From: G963708235 sp963708235
GTDB lineage: Bacteria; Actinomycetota; Acidimicrobiia; Spongiisociales; UBA5794
Direction of reading: 5' to 3'
NCBI GenBank assembly: GCA_963708235.1
Contig: OY970200.1
Location: 3,658,001 to 3,722,000 of the forward strand
DNA: 64,000 nucleotides
The notes beneath the pieces are model-generated. The model was not told where the DNA came from. It saw nothing but the letters and a program-made list of their open reading frames with translations, and searched no databases. The stretch's first letter is position 1, and each line of letters starts with the position of its first letter. The translations under genes were made by a program, and so were the position numbers. Shown here in pieces: positions 20,977 to 29,265 of the stretch.

Positions 20977-22377
20977 ATGCCACTGCACGAACGCGACGAG
21001 ATCCGCGACCGACTGAGCGAATCGCTGTTCGCCGGTCGGGGGATGGCGCACGCCCTGCCGAAGTACAGGTTCCCCGACACCGAAATGGCTGCCGAGACGG
21101 CGTACCAGGCGGTCCACGACGAGCTGATGCTGGACGGGAACTCTCGCCAGAACCTGGCGACCTTCTGCCAGACCTGGGAGGAGCCGCAGGTGCACGCCCT
21201 GATGGATCTGTGCATCGACAAGAACATGATCGACAAGGACGAGTACCCCCAGACCGCCGAGCTGGAGCGGCGCTGCGTCCACATGCTGGCCGATCTGTGG
21301 AACGCCCCGGATTCGGTCAACACCGTCGGCGCTTCCGGGGTCGGATCGTCAGAGGCGTGCATGCTCGCCGGGATGGCGGCCAAGTGGCGGTGGCGTCAGC
21401 GTCGCACCGCCGCCGGGCTCCCGACCGACAAACCCAACATGGTGTGCGGTCCGGTCCAGGTGGTGTGGCACAAGTTCGCCAAGTACTGGGATATCGAGAT
21501 GCGCGAGGTCCCGATGTCCGAGGGTCATTACGCGATGACGGCCGAGGACATGTTGGAGCGGGTCGACGAGAACACGATCTTCGTGGTCCCCACCTTCGGG
21601 GTGACCTATACCGGCGCCTACGAACTGGTCGAGCCGCTCTCGATCGCCCTCGATCAACTCCAGGCCGACACCGGGCTGGACATCGACATCCATGTCGACG
21701 GGGCGAGCGGCGCCTTCCTCGCCCCGTTCTGCGCCCCGGAGATCCTGTGGGACTTCCGTCTCCCACGGGTGAAGTCGATCAGTACCTCGGGCCACAAGTT
21801 CGGGCTGGCGCCACTCGGGGTGGGCTGGGTGATCTGGCGCGACGCCGCCGAACTTCCCGACGACCTCATCTTCCATGTCACCTATCTCGGTGGGGACATG
21901 CCGGTGTTCCAGATCAACTTCTCCCGCCCGGCGGGCCAGATCGCGGCGCAGTACTACGACTTCATCCGCCTGGGGCGCGAGGGCTACCGGCGGGTGCACC
22001 AGGCCGCCTACGACACGTGCGCCATCATCGCCGAGGAGATCCCCCGGCTGGGGCCGTTCGAGGTCATCTGCAACGGCGACCCGCTCACCAGCATCCCGGC
22101 GGTCACCTGGCGGCTCGCCGAGGGCGCCGACCCCGGTTACTCGCTGTATGACCTCGCCGATCGTCTCCGGGCCCGGGGATGGCAGGTGCCGGCCTATCCG
22201 CTCACCGGTTCGGTGGGCGATGTCGCCGTGCAACGCATCCTGGTCCGCCAGGACGTCAGCCGCGACCTGGTCATGATCCTGCTGGCCGACATGGCCGATG
22301 CGGTGAGCCACTTCGACCGGCACCCGATCTCGGTGGGGATGACCAAGGACGAGTCGAGCGGGTTCAGCCATCTCTGA
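20977..22377 (+). CDS. gadB: glutamate decarboxylase
   Basis: A PLP-dependent enzyme of 466 residues, the same length as E. coli GadA/B, converting glutamate to GABA while consuming a proton. Visible features are GASGVGSSEACMLAGM (phosphate-binding region), the PLP-ring aspartate in HVDGASGAFLAPF (about 240-252) and the Schiff-base lysine near residue 274 in STSGHKFGLAPLG. The start at 20977 is supported by AGGAAGGA; 13 further codons upstream are not conserved-looking. A seven-base gap separates it from the membrane protein gene that follows. No GadC-type glutamate/GABA antiporter is in the window. GABA could feed the aldehyde dehydrogenase and aminotransferase genes further along. Confidence 0.95.
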   Translation: MPLHERDEIRDRLSESLFAGRGMAHALPKYRFPDTEMAAETAYQAVHDELMLDGNSRQNLATFCQTWEEPQVHALMDLCIDKNMIDKDEYPQTAELERRCVHMLADLWNAPDSVNTVGASGVGSSEACMLAGMAAKWRWRQRRTAAGLPTDKPNMVCGPVQVVWHKFAKYWDIEMREVPMSEGHYAMTAEDMLERVDENTIFVVPTFGVTYTGAYELVEPLSIALDQLQADTGLDIDIHVDGASGAFLAPFCAPEILWDFRLPRVKSISTSGHKFGLAPLGVGWVIWRDAAELPDDLIFHVTYLGGDMPVFQINFSRPAGQIAAQYYDFIRLGREGYRRVHQAAYDTCAIIAEEIPRLGPFEVICNGDPLTSIPAVTWRLAEGADPGYSLYDLADRLRARGWQVPAYPLTGSVGDVAVQRILVRQDVSRDLVMILLADMADAVSHFDRHPISVGMTKDESSGFSHL

Positions 22378-22384
22378 GGCGGCG

Positions 22385-23059
22385 ATGCCCGTGCAGTGGT
22401 GGGAGCCCCGTCGTGCCGACTGGCAGGTTGCGGCGTACTTCACCGTGGGTTCGGTGTGCTTTGCCGTCGGGGCGCTGCCGGGTTACGCCGCCGTCGTCGG
22501 GACGCAGGCGACGTGTGTCACGTTCTTCGTCGGGTCGATCTTCTTCACGGTGGCGGCGCTGCTCCAGTTCCTGGTCTCGGTCGGTGCCGTCGCCGCCGAG
22601 AAGCGCCCGCGGGCCGGGATCCAGTGGCGCCGGACGGTGCGCGCCCCGCATCGACCGGAGTGGTGGGCCGGGGCGGTGCAGCTCGCCGGCACCGTGCTGT
22701 TCAACATCAGCACCTTCGCCGCCCTCGATCTGGCGCTGAGTGTGGAGGAGGCGAACCGCCGGGTGTGGGCCCCCGATGTCTTCGGTTCGATCGCCTTCCT
22801 GGTGGCGAGCGGTCTCGCCTATTTCGGTATCCGTCGACCGTGGCTCGGTTGGAGGCCCCACGATCTGGGGTGGTCGATCACGACGCTCAACATGGTCGGG
22901 TCGATCGCCTTCGGCGTCTCGGCCGTCGCTGCCCGGGTGCTCGACACCGGAGATCTGCGCAATGCGGCGATCGCCAACCTCGGCACGTTTGTCGGAGCCC
23001 TCTGCTTTCTCGTCGGCGCCGTGCTCCTCATCCCCGACCAGCAGGAACACGGGACGTGA
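22385..23059 (+). CDS. six-helix membrane protein, YrhK-like
   Basis: A protein of 224 residues with about six transmembrane helices in paired hairpins: AAYFTVGSVCFAVGALPGYA, VTFFVGSIFFTVAALLQFLV, then LAGTVLFNISTFAAL, FGSIAFLVASGLAYFGI, TLNMVGSIAFGVSAVAARVL and LGTFVGALCFLVGAVLLI. The repeated G-S-x-x-F-x-V-G/A pattern resembles the YrhK integral-membrane domain. It starts 7 bases after the gadB stop with its own GAGGCGG site, so it belongs to the decarboxylase operon. A role in acid resistance or GABA/glutamate handling is inferred from context only. Confidence 0.65.
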   Translation: MPVQWWEPRRADWQVAAYFTVGSVCFAVGALPGYAAVVGTQATCVTFFVGSIFFTVAALLQFLVSVGAVAAEKRPRAGIQWRRTVRAPHRPEWWAGAVQLAGTVLFNISTFAALDLALSVEEANRRVWAPDVFGSIAFLVASGLAYFGIRRPWLGWRPHDLGWSITTLNMVGSIAFGVSAVAARVLDTGDLRNAAIANLGTFVGALCFLVGAVLLIPDQQEHGT

Positions 23060-23137
23060 CATACGCCTTCCGGCGCCAACCACTGAATCGGCAGTGCAGG
23101 CACCCGGGACCCTGACCGGCCGCCGGCGTTCCCGTCG

Positions 23138-23812
23138 TCAGAGGTCGTGGAGGATCTTCGACCGTAGGGCGTCGTACTCGCCATCGCTGATGAGGTCCTT
23201 GGACTTGAGGTCCTCGAGCCGCTGCAGCCGGATCGCCGGGTCCTCGTCCGGTCCGGGGGAATCCCCTGGTGCGGCGGCGGAGCCGGGCGGGGGGTCGGTG
23301 CTGATGTTGATGGCGTCGGCCATGCCCGGCGGGAGGTCGATGCCGTGCTCGGCGAGGCGGGCGACCACGTGAGCGGTGATGGTGGCCCGGTCGACGCCTT
23401 CGGCGGTCATTCGCTGCACCTCGTCGCGCAACCCGGGGATGTGCCGGGCGTCGATGCTCTGCGTGCCCACATCGGACGGGATCTGCGCACCGCCGGTGCG
23501 GAGCGAGGCGGCGACGGCTTCCGAGATCGCCTGTGCCTGGTCCCCGCTCGAAGGCACCCGATCCCATTCGATCTCGAATCGGGTCGGGTTCGACCGTGAC
23601 ACGGTGACGGGGAGGATGGCCCCCGGCATCGGGTACCTGGAGGACTTGACCATGCCCCGTGCCTCGACCGCCGTCGCCTCGATGCCCTCACCCGAGATGA
23701 CCCCGTGAATGTGGTAGTTCTGGGCCATGGCGTCATGGGCGGGTGTCTTCGAGCTGGTGACCCGCAGCGTTCCCGCCACCGGGTCGCTGATCTTCTTCTT
23801 GAACAATCCCAT
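23138..23812 (-). CDS. SHOCT-domain protein with N-terminal globular region
   Basis: A protein of 224 residues. The N terminus MGLFKKKISDPVAGTLRVTS is followed by a beta-rich domain of about 85 residues (NYHIHGVISGEGIEATAVEA, ILPVTVSRSNPTRFEIEWD). A helical middle and a Pro/Gly linker lead to a C-terminal SHOCT domain, RLQRLEDLKSKDLISDGEYD then ALRSKILHDL. The same organisation is seen in many actinobacterial proteins of unknown function. GGGAGGACG precedes the ATG. It is convergent with the gadB operon and is the second SHOCT protein in this neighbourhood. Confidence 0.78.
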   Translation of the reverse strand: MGLFKKKISDPVAGTLRVTSSKTPAHDAMAQNYHIHGVISGEGIEATAVEARGMVKSSRYPMPGAILPVTVSRSNPTRFEIEWDRVPSSGDQAQAISEAVAASLRTGGAQIPSDVGTQSIDARHIPGLRDEVQRMTAEGVDRATITAHVVARLAEHGIDLPPGMADAINISTDPPPGSAAAPGDSPGPDEDPAIRLQRLEDLKSKDLISDGEYDALRSKILHDL

Positions 23813-24226
23813 CGGTGGCGTCCTCCCAGGAACCTCGCTTGTTGGGTCGACCGTCAGCCGGGCGTGTCAACCGGGCACTTGGGGTCGATCTCCGCCGCAA
23901 GCTACCCCTTGGTCGGCGGTCGCGCCCTGATGATTGCCGGCGGCGATCTCCGCACCGCCGCCACCATCGGAGGCGAAGGCGGACGTGGGTGGCGTCCCGC
24001 TCGTGCTGATCCGGTGAAGAGCGATCGTGACGTGGGATCGCGTGGCCGGTCGGCGGCGCGGCGGCACCGGGTCGTCCCGCTCTGCGGTACCGGCTGCGGC
24101 CGTAGCCGGCGGCAAGGTTCACGGGGGTGCTCCCGGCGTCGCCTGATGCCTCCAGAGGGGCCCGTTGGCGGCTAGCTTGCTCTCACCGGCACCGCGCCGG
24201 GCGTTTCAGCTCCTGGAAGGTGTGCG
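23813..24226. other. 414-bp divergent intergenic region, no gene seen
   Basis: It lies between the start of the SHOCT protein and the start of the TTTAAP-repeat protein, so it should carry two divergent promoters. The open frames across it are Arg/Pro-rich and have no ribosome-binding site. Confidence 0.5.
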
Positions 24227-25210
24227 GTGGATCAAGAACCTGAGGAACAATCTCTCGCACCTGAGGACGAACCTGGAGAACTCGATCCCGGTGTGGAGCA
24301 GCCACTCTGGGTCAAGCTGGCACTCGCTGCGGCGGTGCTCGGCTTGTTCACCGTGATCCTGGTCGTGGTGGTGAGCGGCGACGAGGCCGTGGCCGAAGAG
24401 CCCGGCTTCTCGTGGGACGACTACGTGGTGGAGCCGACGACCACCACGACGGAACCTACGACCACAACCACGGCTGACACGACCACCACCACTGCGGCTG
24501 CCACGACGACAACGGCTGACACGACCACCACCACTGCGCCTGCGACCACGACTACGACAGCCGCGCCGACAACCACCGCTGCTCCCACGACGACGGCTGC
24601 TCCCACGACGACAGCCGCTCCGACCACCACCGCTGCGCCCACGACGACGGCCGCACCGACAACGACGGCTGCTCCCACGACGACTGCGGCACCGACCACC
24701 ACCGCCGCCCCCACGACGACGGTGGCGCCCACGACTACCCAGCCGCCCAGCACCACCACGACCTCATCGCCGGAGCCGACCACCACGACTGAGGCGCCCC
24801 TCGACCCACCCGAGGCTCCCGCCGAGACACAGGCGATGCTGGATGTTTTCGTGGCCGACTTCAACGCTGCAGCAGCCGAGGGCGACGTCGACTGGCTGTA
24901 CGACCGCCTGGCGCCGCCGGTCATCGAGGTGTTCGGCGAGGAAGCGTGCCGGAGTCACATCGCCGACACTCTCGTCGATGTCGAGTCGCTCACCCTGGAG
25001 GCGCCGGCCCGGGGACCCCTCGAGCGCGTGGTCGAGGTCCCCGCCCCGGGCGGCGAGACATTGACGTTCGACCTGGCGGACATCTACTTCGCCGATATCT
25101 CGTTCGCCCACGAGGGCGACACCACCACTCAGACTGGCTGGGTGCAGATGGTGGACGATCCAGAAGCCGCCACTGGCACCGCGATCGCCTACTTCGCCCG
25201 GTGCGCATAG
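24227..25210 (+). CDS. membrane-anchored protein with Thr/Ala/Pro repeat stalk
   Basis: A protein of 327 residues. Residues 1-27 are acidic, followed by one transmembrane helix (LALAAAVLGLFTVILVVVVS), so the protein is anchored N-in with the rest outside. Residues 65-190 are a stalk of TTTTT and TTTAAP units. A C-terminal domain of about 130 residues (QAMLDVFVADFNAAAAEGDV to AIAYFARCA) resembles SnoaL/NTF2-like folds, with DWLYDRLAPPVIEVFGEEAC and two cysteines likely to be disulfide-bonded. The start is GTG at 24227 with GGAAGG upstream. The role is unknown; it may display the NTF2-like domain at the cell surface. Confidence 0.72.
   Translation: MDQEPEEQSLAPEDEPGELDPGVEQPLWVKLALAAAVLGLFTVILVVVVSGDEAVAEEPGFSWDDYVVEPTTTTTEPTTTTTADTTTTTAAATTTTADTTTTTAPATTTTTAAPTTTAAPTTTAAPTTTAAPTTTAAPTTTAAPTTTAAPTTTAAPTTTAAPTTTVAPTTTQPPSTTTTSSPEPTTTTEAPLDPPEAPAETQAMLDVFVADFNAAAAEGDVDWLYDRLAPPVIEVFGEEACRSHIADTLVDVESLTLEAPARGPLERVVEVPAPGGETLTFDLADIYFADISFAHEGDTTTQTGWVQMVDDPEAATGTAIAYFARCA
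24569..24730 (+). repeat. nine 18-bp tandem units encoding Thr-Thr-Thr-Ala-Ala-Pro
   Basis: Nine in-frame copies of an 18-bp unit (for example ACGACGACGGCTGCTCCC) run from 24569 to 24730; the last copy encodes Val for the first Ala. Synonymous changes between units show they are not a recent expansion. The tract forms an extended surface stalk. Confidence 0.9.
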
Positions 25211-25289
25211 GGAGAGCCATCTGGGAGTGGCGACCGTGATTCGCCGTCGACCGCCATGTCGACCTGCTTGATGGTGGGCTCCAAGACGA

Positions 25290-25309
25290 GAACTACACCC
25301 GTGTAGTTC
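25290..25309. promoter_or_regulatory. perfect palindrome GAACTACAC-CC-GTGTAGTTC
   Basis: Nine-base arms are separated by CC (25290-25298 and 25301-25309). The size and symmetry suit a dimeric repressor operator. It lies 10 bases before a second palindrome. A short open frame on the minus strand (25189-25419) spans it but has no family-like sequence. Confidence 0.5.
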
Positions 25310-25319
25310 TCCACCGCCT

Positions 25320-25337
25320 TGTCCACAGCTGTGGACA
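25320..25337. promoter_or_regulatory. 18-bp uninterrupted palindrome TGTCCACAGCTGTGGACA
   Basis: A perfect 9+9 palindrome without spacer, a good candidate for a helix-turn-helix dimer binding site. It neighbours the palindrome at 25290 and the CAGTAGG words further right. Confidence 0.5.
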
Positions 25338-25436
25338 GATCTCGGCCAGGCGTCGCTCTCGAGTTTGCAGTAGATGTTGACAGTAGGCGGGATGCCTTGT
25401 CCCGCAAGGGATTCGCCACAGCAAACTACATTGCTG

Positions 25437-25571
25437 TTATTCGCTGTGCAGTTTCCAGTAGGCACGAGGGTCCTTGGGCGACCTCCCCACCCAGTCGATG
25501 AGTCCAGCCGCCCGGAGGGCCCGAAGCCGGGTGAGAACCGCCGGCTTCCCATGCCATGCACCGTCGCGGCA
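25437..25571 (-). pseudogene. winged-helix DNA-binding domain remnant
   Basis: In this frame the last 44 codons read as the end of a winged-helix domain: a recognition helix KPAVLTRLRALRAAGLI and a wing WVGRSPKDPRAYWKL before the stop. Upstream of about 25571 the frame turns into Arg/Ser-rich non-protein sequence, and no start with a ribosome-binding site is present. Intact relatives would carry the first helices and usually a larger N-terminal domain. It is therefore read as the surviving 3' end of a lost regulator. The nearby palindromes may be its former operators. Confidence 0.45.
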
Positions 25572-25962
25572 AGTCGGTCGACTCCACTCTTCGAGGTGCG
25601 TGCGGCATCGGACGATCGTCGAACTTACCGTTCTACTACAAACATCTTCCAGTACGTTGCAGTAGGCGACAGCCGCGTCGGGTGGGTCCGGGACCGTCCG
25701 GGACCGTGCGTGCGGCCAGGCCCCGGCGGTCTCGTCGATGCGGGTCTTGCGGCCCATGGGCAGGCTGGGCTCGGGCACTATGGCTTGCCGCGGCTGCCAG
25801 CGCCGCCACCGGCTTCCGGGCGATCGATCCAGGTCCACACCACGGTTGTACCGGTGGTGTGGGCTTCGACGGGGCGTTGGCGAGCGCGGCCGATACGTCC
25901 AAAGACCGCATGCGGCCGGCTCTCGACCGTAGGCTCCGCTCCCGGTCGAACTTCGGAGGTCT

Positions 25963-27831
25963 GTGCTGCGGGTAGGGCGACATATGGCGATCCTTGTCGC
26001 GGGCGGGCTGGTTATCGCCCTCACATGGACCGACGGGTTGCAGGCCGCCGAGCCTACGGAAACGACCGTCACGGTGGCGCCAACAACGAGCGAACCGCCA
26101 CCGGTGACCTCTGTGCCTGAGACCTCGGTGCCTGAGACCTCGGTCCCGGGAACTTCTGTACCGGTGACCACCTCGGTCCCGGGAACCTCTGTACCGGCCG
26201 CTTCGCCGCCGACGACCACCACACCTTCCGATGTGCAGGCTCCGGTTTCCTCCACCGGGCCGCTTCCCGACGGGGGCACGTTCTGGGACGACGATGGCAA
26301 CGTCCACGAGCCGTTGATCGAGGCCATCGCTGCCCTCGGCATCACCCGCGGATGTTCCAGTGTCGAGACCGACCTGTACTGCCCGTCCCGGCAGCTCACT
26401 CGTGGCGAAATGGCAGCGTTCCTGGTGCGCACCCTCCGCCTCCCCCCTGGTGCCACCGATCACTTCGTCGATGACGACGCATCGTTGTTCGAGGCCGACA
26501 TCAACGCGTTGGCAGAGGTACGGATCACGCAAGGGTGCGCACCGGACCGGTTCTGCCCGGAACGTCCGGTGACCCGGGCGCAGATGGCGGCGTTCCTCGT
26601 CCGGGCGTTCGACTACACCGACCGGCCCGCCGGCAACGTCTTCGGGGACGACGACGGCTCCCTCTTCGAAGCCGACATCGAGCGGCTCGCCGCCGCCCGG
26701 GTCACGCTCGGATGCAACCCACCGGCCAACGACCGGTTCTGCCCGTCCCGTCCCGTATCCCGTGACCAGATGGCGTCGTTTCTGGGGAGGGCCCTCGACC
26801 TCGAACCCATCGAGGTCGGGCCCCGACCGTCGCGGTCCATCGTGGTCACCGGAGACACACTGATCCACACCCCGATCGCCTACCGGGCCGCCCGCTACGC
26901 AGAGGGCTCCGACGACTACGACTTCCGTCCGATGTTCGCCCCGGTCCGGCCCTTCATCAGCGGCGCCGACGTCGCCATCTGCCATCTCGAGGTTCCCCTG
27001 TCCGGGCGCATACGCGGCGTCAGCGGCTACCCACGATTCAGTTCGCCGCCCGAACTGGCAGCGGCGCTGGCATGGGCCGGCTACGACGGGTGCTCGACGG
27101 CGTCGAACCACTCCGTCGACCAGGGTCTTCCCGGACTCGTCGCCACCATCGACGCCCTCGAAGACGCCGGTCTCAACCAGGCCGGGATGGCCCGCAACGC
27201 CGGCGAGCGCAGCCGCATCGCCATGTACGACGCCGGCGGAGTGACGGTGGCGAACCTCTCGGCGACCTACGCCCTCAACGGGATCCCACTCCCTGCGCCG
27301 TGGGCGGTGGAACTGATCGATGTCGACCGTCTGCTCGCCCAGGCGAAGGCGGCGAAGGCCCAGGGAGCCGACTTTGTCGTCGTGAGCATCCACTGCTGCA
27401 TCGAGTACGTTCACGAACCGACCGCCGAGCAGACCCGGATCCACCGCACCCTGATCGCATCCCCGAACGTCGACCTAGTCGTCGGTCACCACGCCCACGT
27501 GGTGCAACCCATCGACTTCGTCGACGGGGAGTACATCGTCTACGGACTGGGCAACTTCCTGGCGAACCAGCAGCGCCTCGCCACCATGGACGGGGTGATC
27601 GTCGCGGTCGAGATCGCCAGGCGCGGTAGCCGGTGGCAGTCGCGGTCCGTGCGCTTCACCCCGACCTTCGTGGAGCGCGACACCTTCCGTATCCTCCCGG
27701 CTGCCGAGTCGCTCGACGAGGGTTGGCCCTCGGCCTCGCTTGCCGCATCCCTCACCGCCTCGTGGCGCCGCACCAATTCCGTGATCACCAACCGCAACCC
27801 ACCGAATCTCGCCCCCACCGCCATTCCGTAG
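25963..27831 (+). CDS. exported SLH-repeat protein fused to a CapA/PgsA-type metallophosphatase-like domain
   Basis: A protein of 622 residues. A signal peptide (MAILVAGGLVIALTWTDGLQ) precedes a Pro/Thr/Val-rich linker. Three S-layer-homology-like repeats follow, each with a GITRGC / RITQGC / RVTLGC turn and an R-x-Q/E-M-A-A/S-F-L helix. From about residue 286 there is a CapA domain: IVVTGDTLIHTPIA, the metal-binding CHLEVPLSG, TASNHSVDQG, and VVGHHAHVVQPIDFVDGEYI. CapA proteins take part in poly-gamma-glutamate or capsule formation and release. Starts at GTG 25963 or ATG 25984 are both possible; either gives a signal peptide. The unusual cysteines in each SLH turn suggest disulfides outside the cell. 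Confidence 0.85.
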   Translation: MLRVGRHMAILVAGGLVIALTWTDGLQAAEPTETTVTVAPTTSEPPPVTSVPETSVPETSVPGTSVPVTTSVPGTSVPAASPPTTTTPSDVQAPVSSTGPLPDGGTFWDDDGNVHEPLIEAIAALGITRGCSSVETDLYCPSRQLTRGEMAAFLVRTLRLPPGATDHFVDDDASLFEADINALAEVRITQGCAPDRFCPERPVTRAQMAAFLVRAFDYTDRPAGNVFGDDDGSLFEADIERLAAARVTLGCNPPANDRFCPSRPVSRDQMASFLGRALDLEPIEVGPRPSRSIVVTGDTLIHTPIAYRAARYAEGSDDYDFRPMFAPVRPFISGADVAICHLEVPLSGRIRGVSGYPRFSSPPELAAALAWAGYDGCSTASNHSVDQGLPGLVATIDALEDAGLNQAGMARNAGERSRIAMYDAGGVTVANLSATYALNGIPLPAPWAVELIDVDRLLAQAKAAKAQGADFVVVSIHCCIEYVHEPTAEQTRIHRTLIASPNVDLVVGHHAHVVQPIDFVDGEYIVYGLGNFLANQQRLATMDGVIVAVEIARRGSRWQSRSVRFTPTFVERDTFRILPAAESLDEGWPSASLAASLTASWRRTNSVITNRNPPNLAPTAIP

Positions 27832-27861
27832 TGGACCTTGTGAACGAGGAGTCGCCGACCT

Positions 27862-28134
27862 TCAGTCGTTGGTCAGCACCTCGATGCCAGGCACCATGGC
27901 GAGACGCCGGTCGGCGGTGATCAGGGTGAGCCCGCCAACGGCGGCGGTTGCGGCGATGAAGCGGTCGGCCGGGTCATGGTGGGGGAGGTCGATTCGGCGG
28001 CCCAGAGTCGCAGCCTCTCGATCCAGCACGGCGTCGCGCACTGGCATCACGTTCAATGCGAGTGCGACCCATTCCTGAGGATCCTGATCAAGCTCGATCC
28101 GGCCGCGTTCGATCAGCAGCAAGGTCTCCCACAC
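27862..28134 (-). pseudogene. truncated VapC-like PIN-domain toxin
   Basis: 90 codons match only the last two thirds of a VapC/PIN protein: WETLLLIERGRIELDQDPQE, then HHDPADRFIAATAAVGG with the metal-binding Asp, and LTLITADRRLAMVPGIEVL with the final acidic site. The N-terminal strand with the first catalytic aspartate (usually within the first ten residues) and about 40 following residues are missing; the homology starts right at 28134. No antitoxin gene is adjacent. The homology of the fic remnant on the opposite strand starts at the same place, so a deletion probably removed both N termini. The remaining domain lacks a catalytic residue and is unlikely to be an active RNase. Confidence 0.75.
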
Positions 28135-29104
28135 TCGAGGCCGTCCTCAGCTCCCGGATCGAGGGAACCAGGACCGACGTCGGCCAGTTGCTGCGGTTCG
28201 AGGCAGGCCAGCGGCCGCCTCCGGACCAGGTCAACGACGCCCGCGAGGTTCGCAACTATGTGCTCGCGATGGAACACGGGCTGGATCGCTTGCGTACCGG
28301 ATTTCCTCTCTCGGTTCGCCTGCTGCGGGAGATGCATGCGCTTTTGCTATCAGGCACCAGAGGCCAGGACCGCAGGCCCGGAGAGCTCCGCTCCAGCCCA
28401 GTATGGATCGGCGGCGCAAACCTCGTGGATGCGGTATTCGTGCCTCCCCCGCCCGATGCGATGCGCGATGCGCTCGACGACTTCGAGCGGTTCCTGCATG
28501 ACGACGACATGCCGCTCCTCGTCCAGCTCGCCATCGCTCATTATCAGTTCGAGGCGATTCACCCGTTCCTGGACGGCAATGGCCGCATCGGCCGCCTGCT
28601 GATCCCGCTGATGCTGGTGCTCCGAGGGGTGCTCACCCAACCGCTGCTCTACTTGTCCGTGTACTTCGAACGCAAGCGGAGCGAGGACTACGACCACCTC
28701 CTGAGACCAGCCAGCGCGGCGACCTCATGCCGTGGATCCGCTTCTTCCTTGCCGGTGTCACCAGCCAGGCCAAGGACGCCGAGGAGCGGACGGTTCGCCT
28801 CGTCGAACTCCAGCACCGGATGCGCAACGACTTGCTGGCTGAGGGGCGTCCGAACTCCGTGATCCGCCTTGCCGAGCACCTCGTCGGGTTTCCCTTGGTT
28901 ACGGCCAAGTCGATCGCCGCCAGTTTGGCCGTCTCCAAGCCCACTGCCCACAACGCCATCGACACACTGGTCGAGCGCGGAGACCTCGTCGAGATGACCG
29001 GTCGGGAGCGTGGCCGCGTCTTCGAGGCCCCGGGCATCTTCGATATCGCTTTCGGGGACGTCCCTCCGGAGGAGCCTGAGGCGGGGCAACTTCGCCTCGG
29101 GTGA
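28135..29104 (+). pseudogene. fic (Fido) adenylyltransferase-family gene, 5' truncated and frameshifted
   Basis: The sequence starts abruptly inside the inhibitory/N-terminal part of a Fic protein at LEAVLSSRIEGTRTDVGQLL, a highly conserved family motif, without the preceding 60-100 residues. The Fic core is intact: IHPFLDGNGRIGRLLIPLML with catalytic His, Asp and Arg. Near 28699-28704 the frame shifts by one missing base; restoring it joins DYDHLL to SQRGDLMPWIRFFLAGVTSQ. The C-terminal winged-helix (VTAKSIAASLAVSKPTAHNA) then runs to the stop. It would transfer AMP to hydroxyls of target proteins if intact. The frameshift could be a consensus error, but the missing N terminus is not. Confidence 0.8.
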
Positions 29105-29198
29105 GACCTGCGGGCATGACCCACTGACAGTACCGCCTTGGCGAGTCGCCGTGGCGGCCCCTCCCTCGTCCGGAGGCACCGGGCCAACGGCTGTCGCG

Positions 29199-29233
29199 GC
29201 CTCCGGTCGCCGATATCAGGCGACCGGAGGCCA
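29199..29233. terminator. bidirectional terminator hairpin between fic and the S55-like gene
   Basis: GGCCTCCGGTCGCC (29199-29212) pairs perfectly with 29220-29233 across a 7-base loop, between two convergent genes. Confidence 0.8.
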
Positions 29234-29265
29234 TTGTCCGACCGAGGGATGACCTGCGGTCGGGT

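Larger units (their letters stand above)
25211..25962. other. 750-bp gene-poor stretch with palindromes and gene remnants
   Basis: This is the longest gene-poor stretch on this side of the window and is lower in GC than its surroundings around 25360-25680. It contains two adjacent perfect palindromes (25290-25337), an interrupted palindrome (25418-25437), several CAGTAGG words (25381, 25456, 25660; CAGTAGA at 25368), and a winged-helix remnant (25437-25571). It resembles the site of an eroded regulator or toxin-antitoxin locus. Confidence 0.55.

Noticed and set aside
24569..24730. A possible CRISPR-like array of regular repeats
   Set aside because: The units are 18 bp, directly adjacent without spacers, in frame, and encode a Thr-Thr-Thr-Ala-Ala-Pro stalk.
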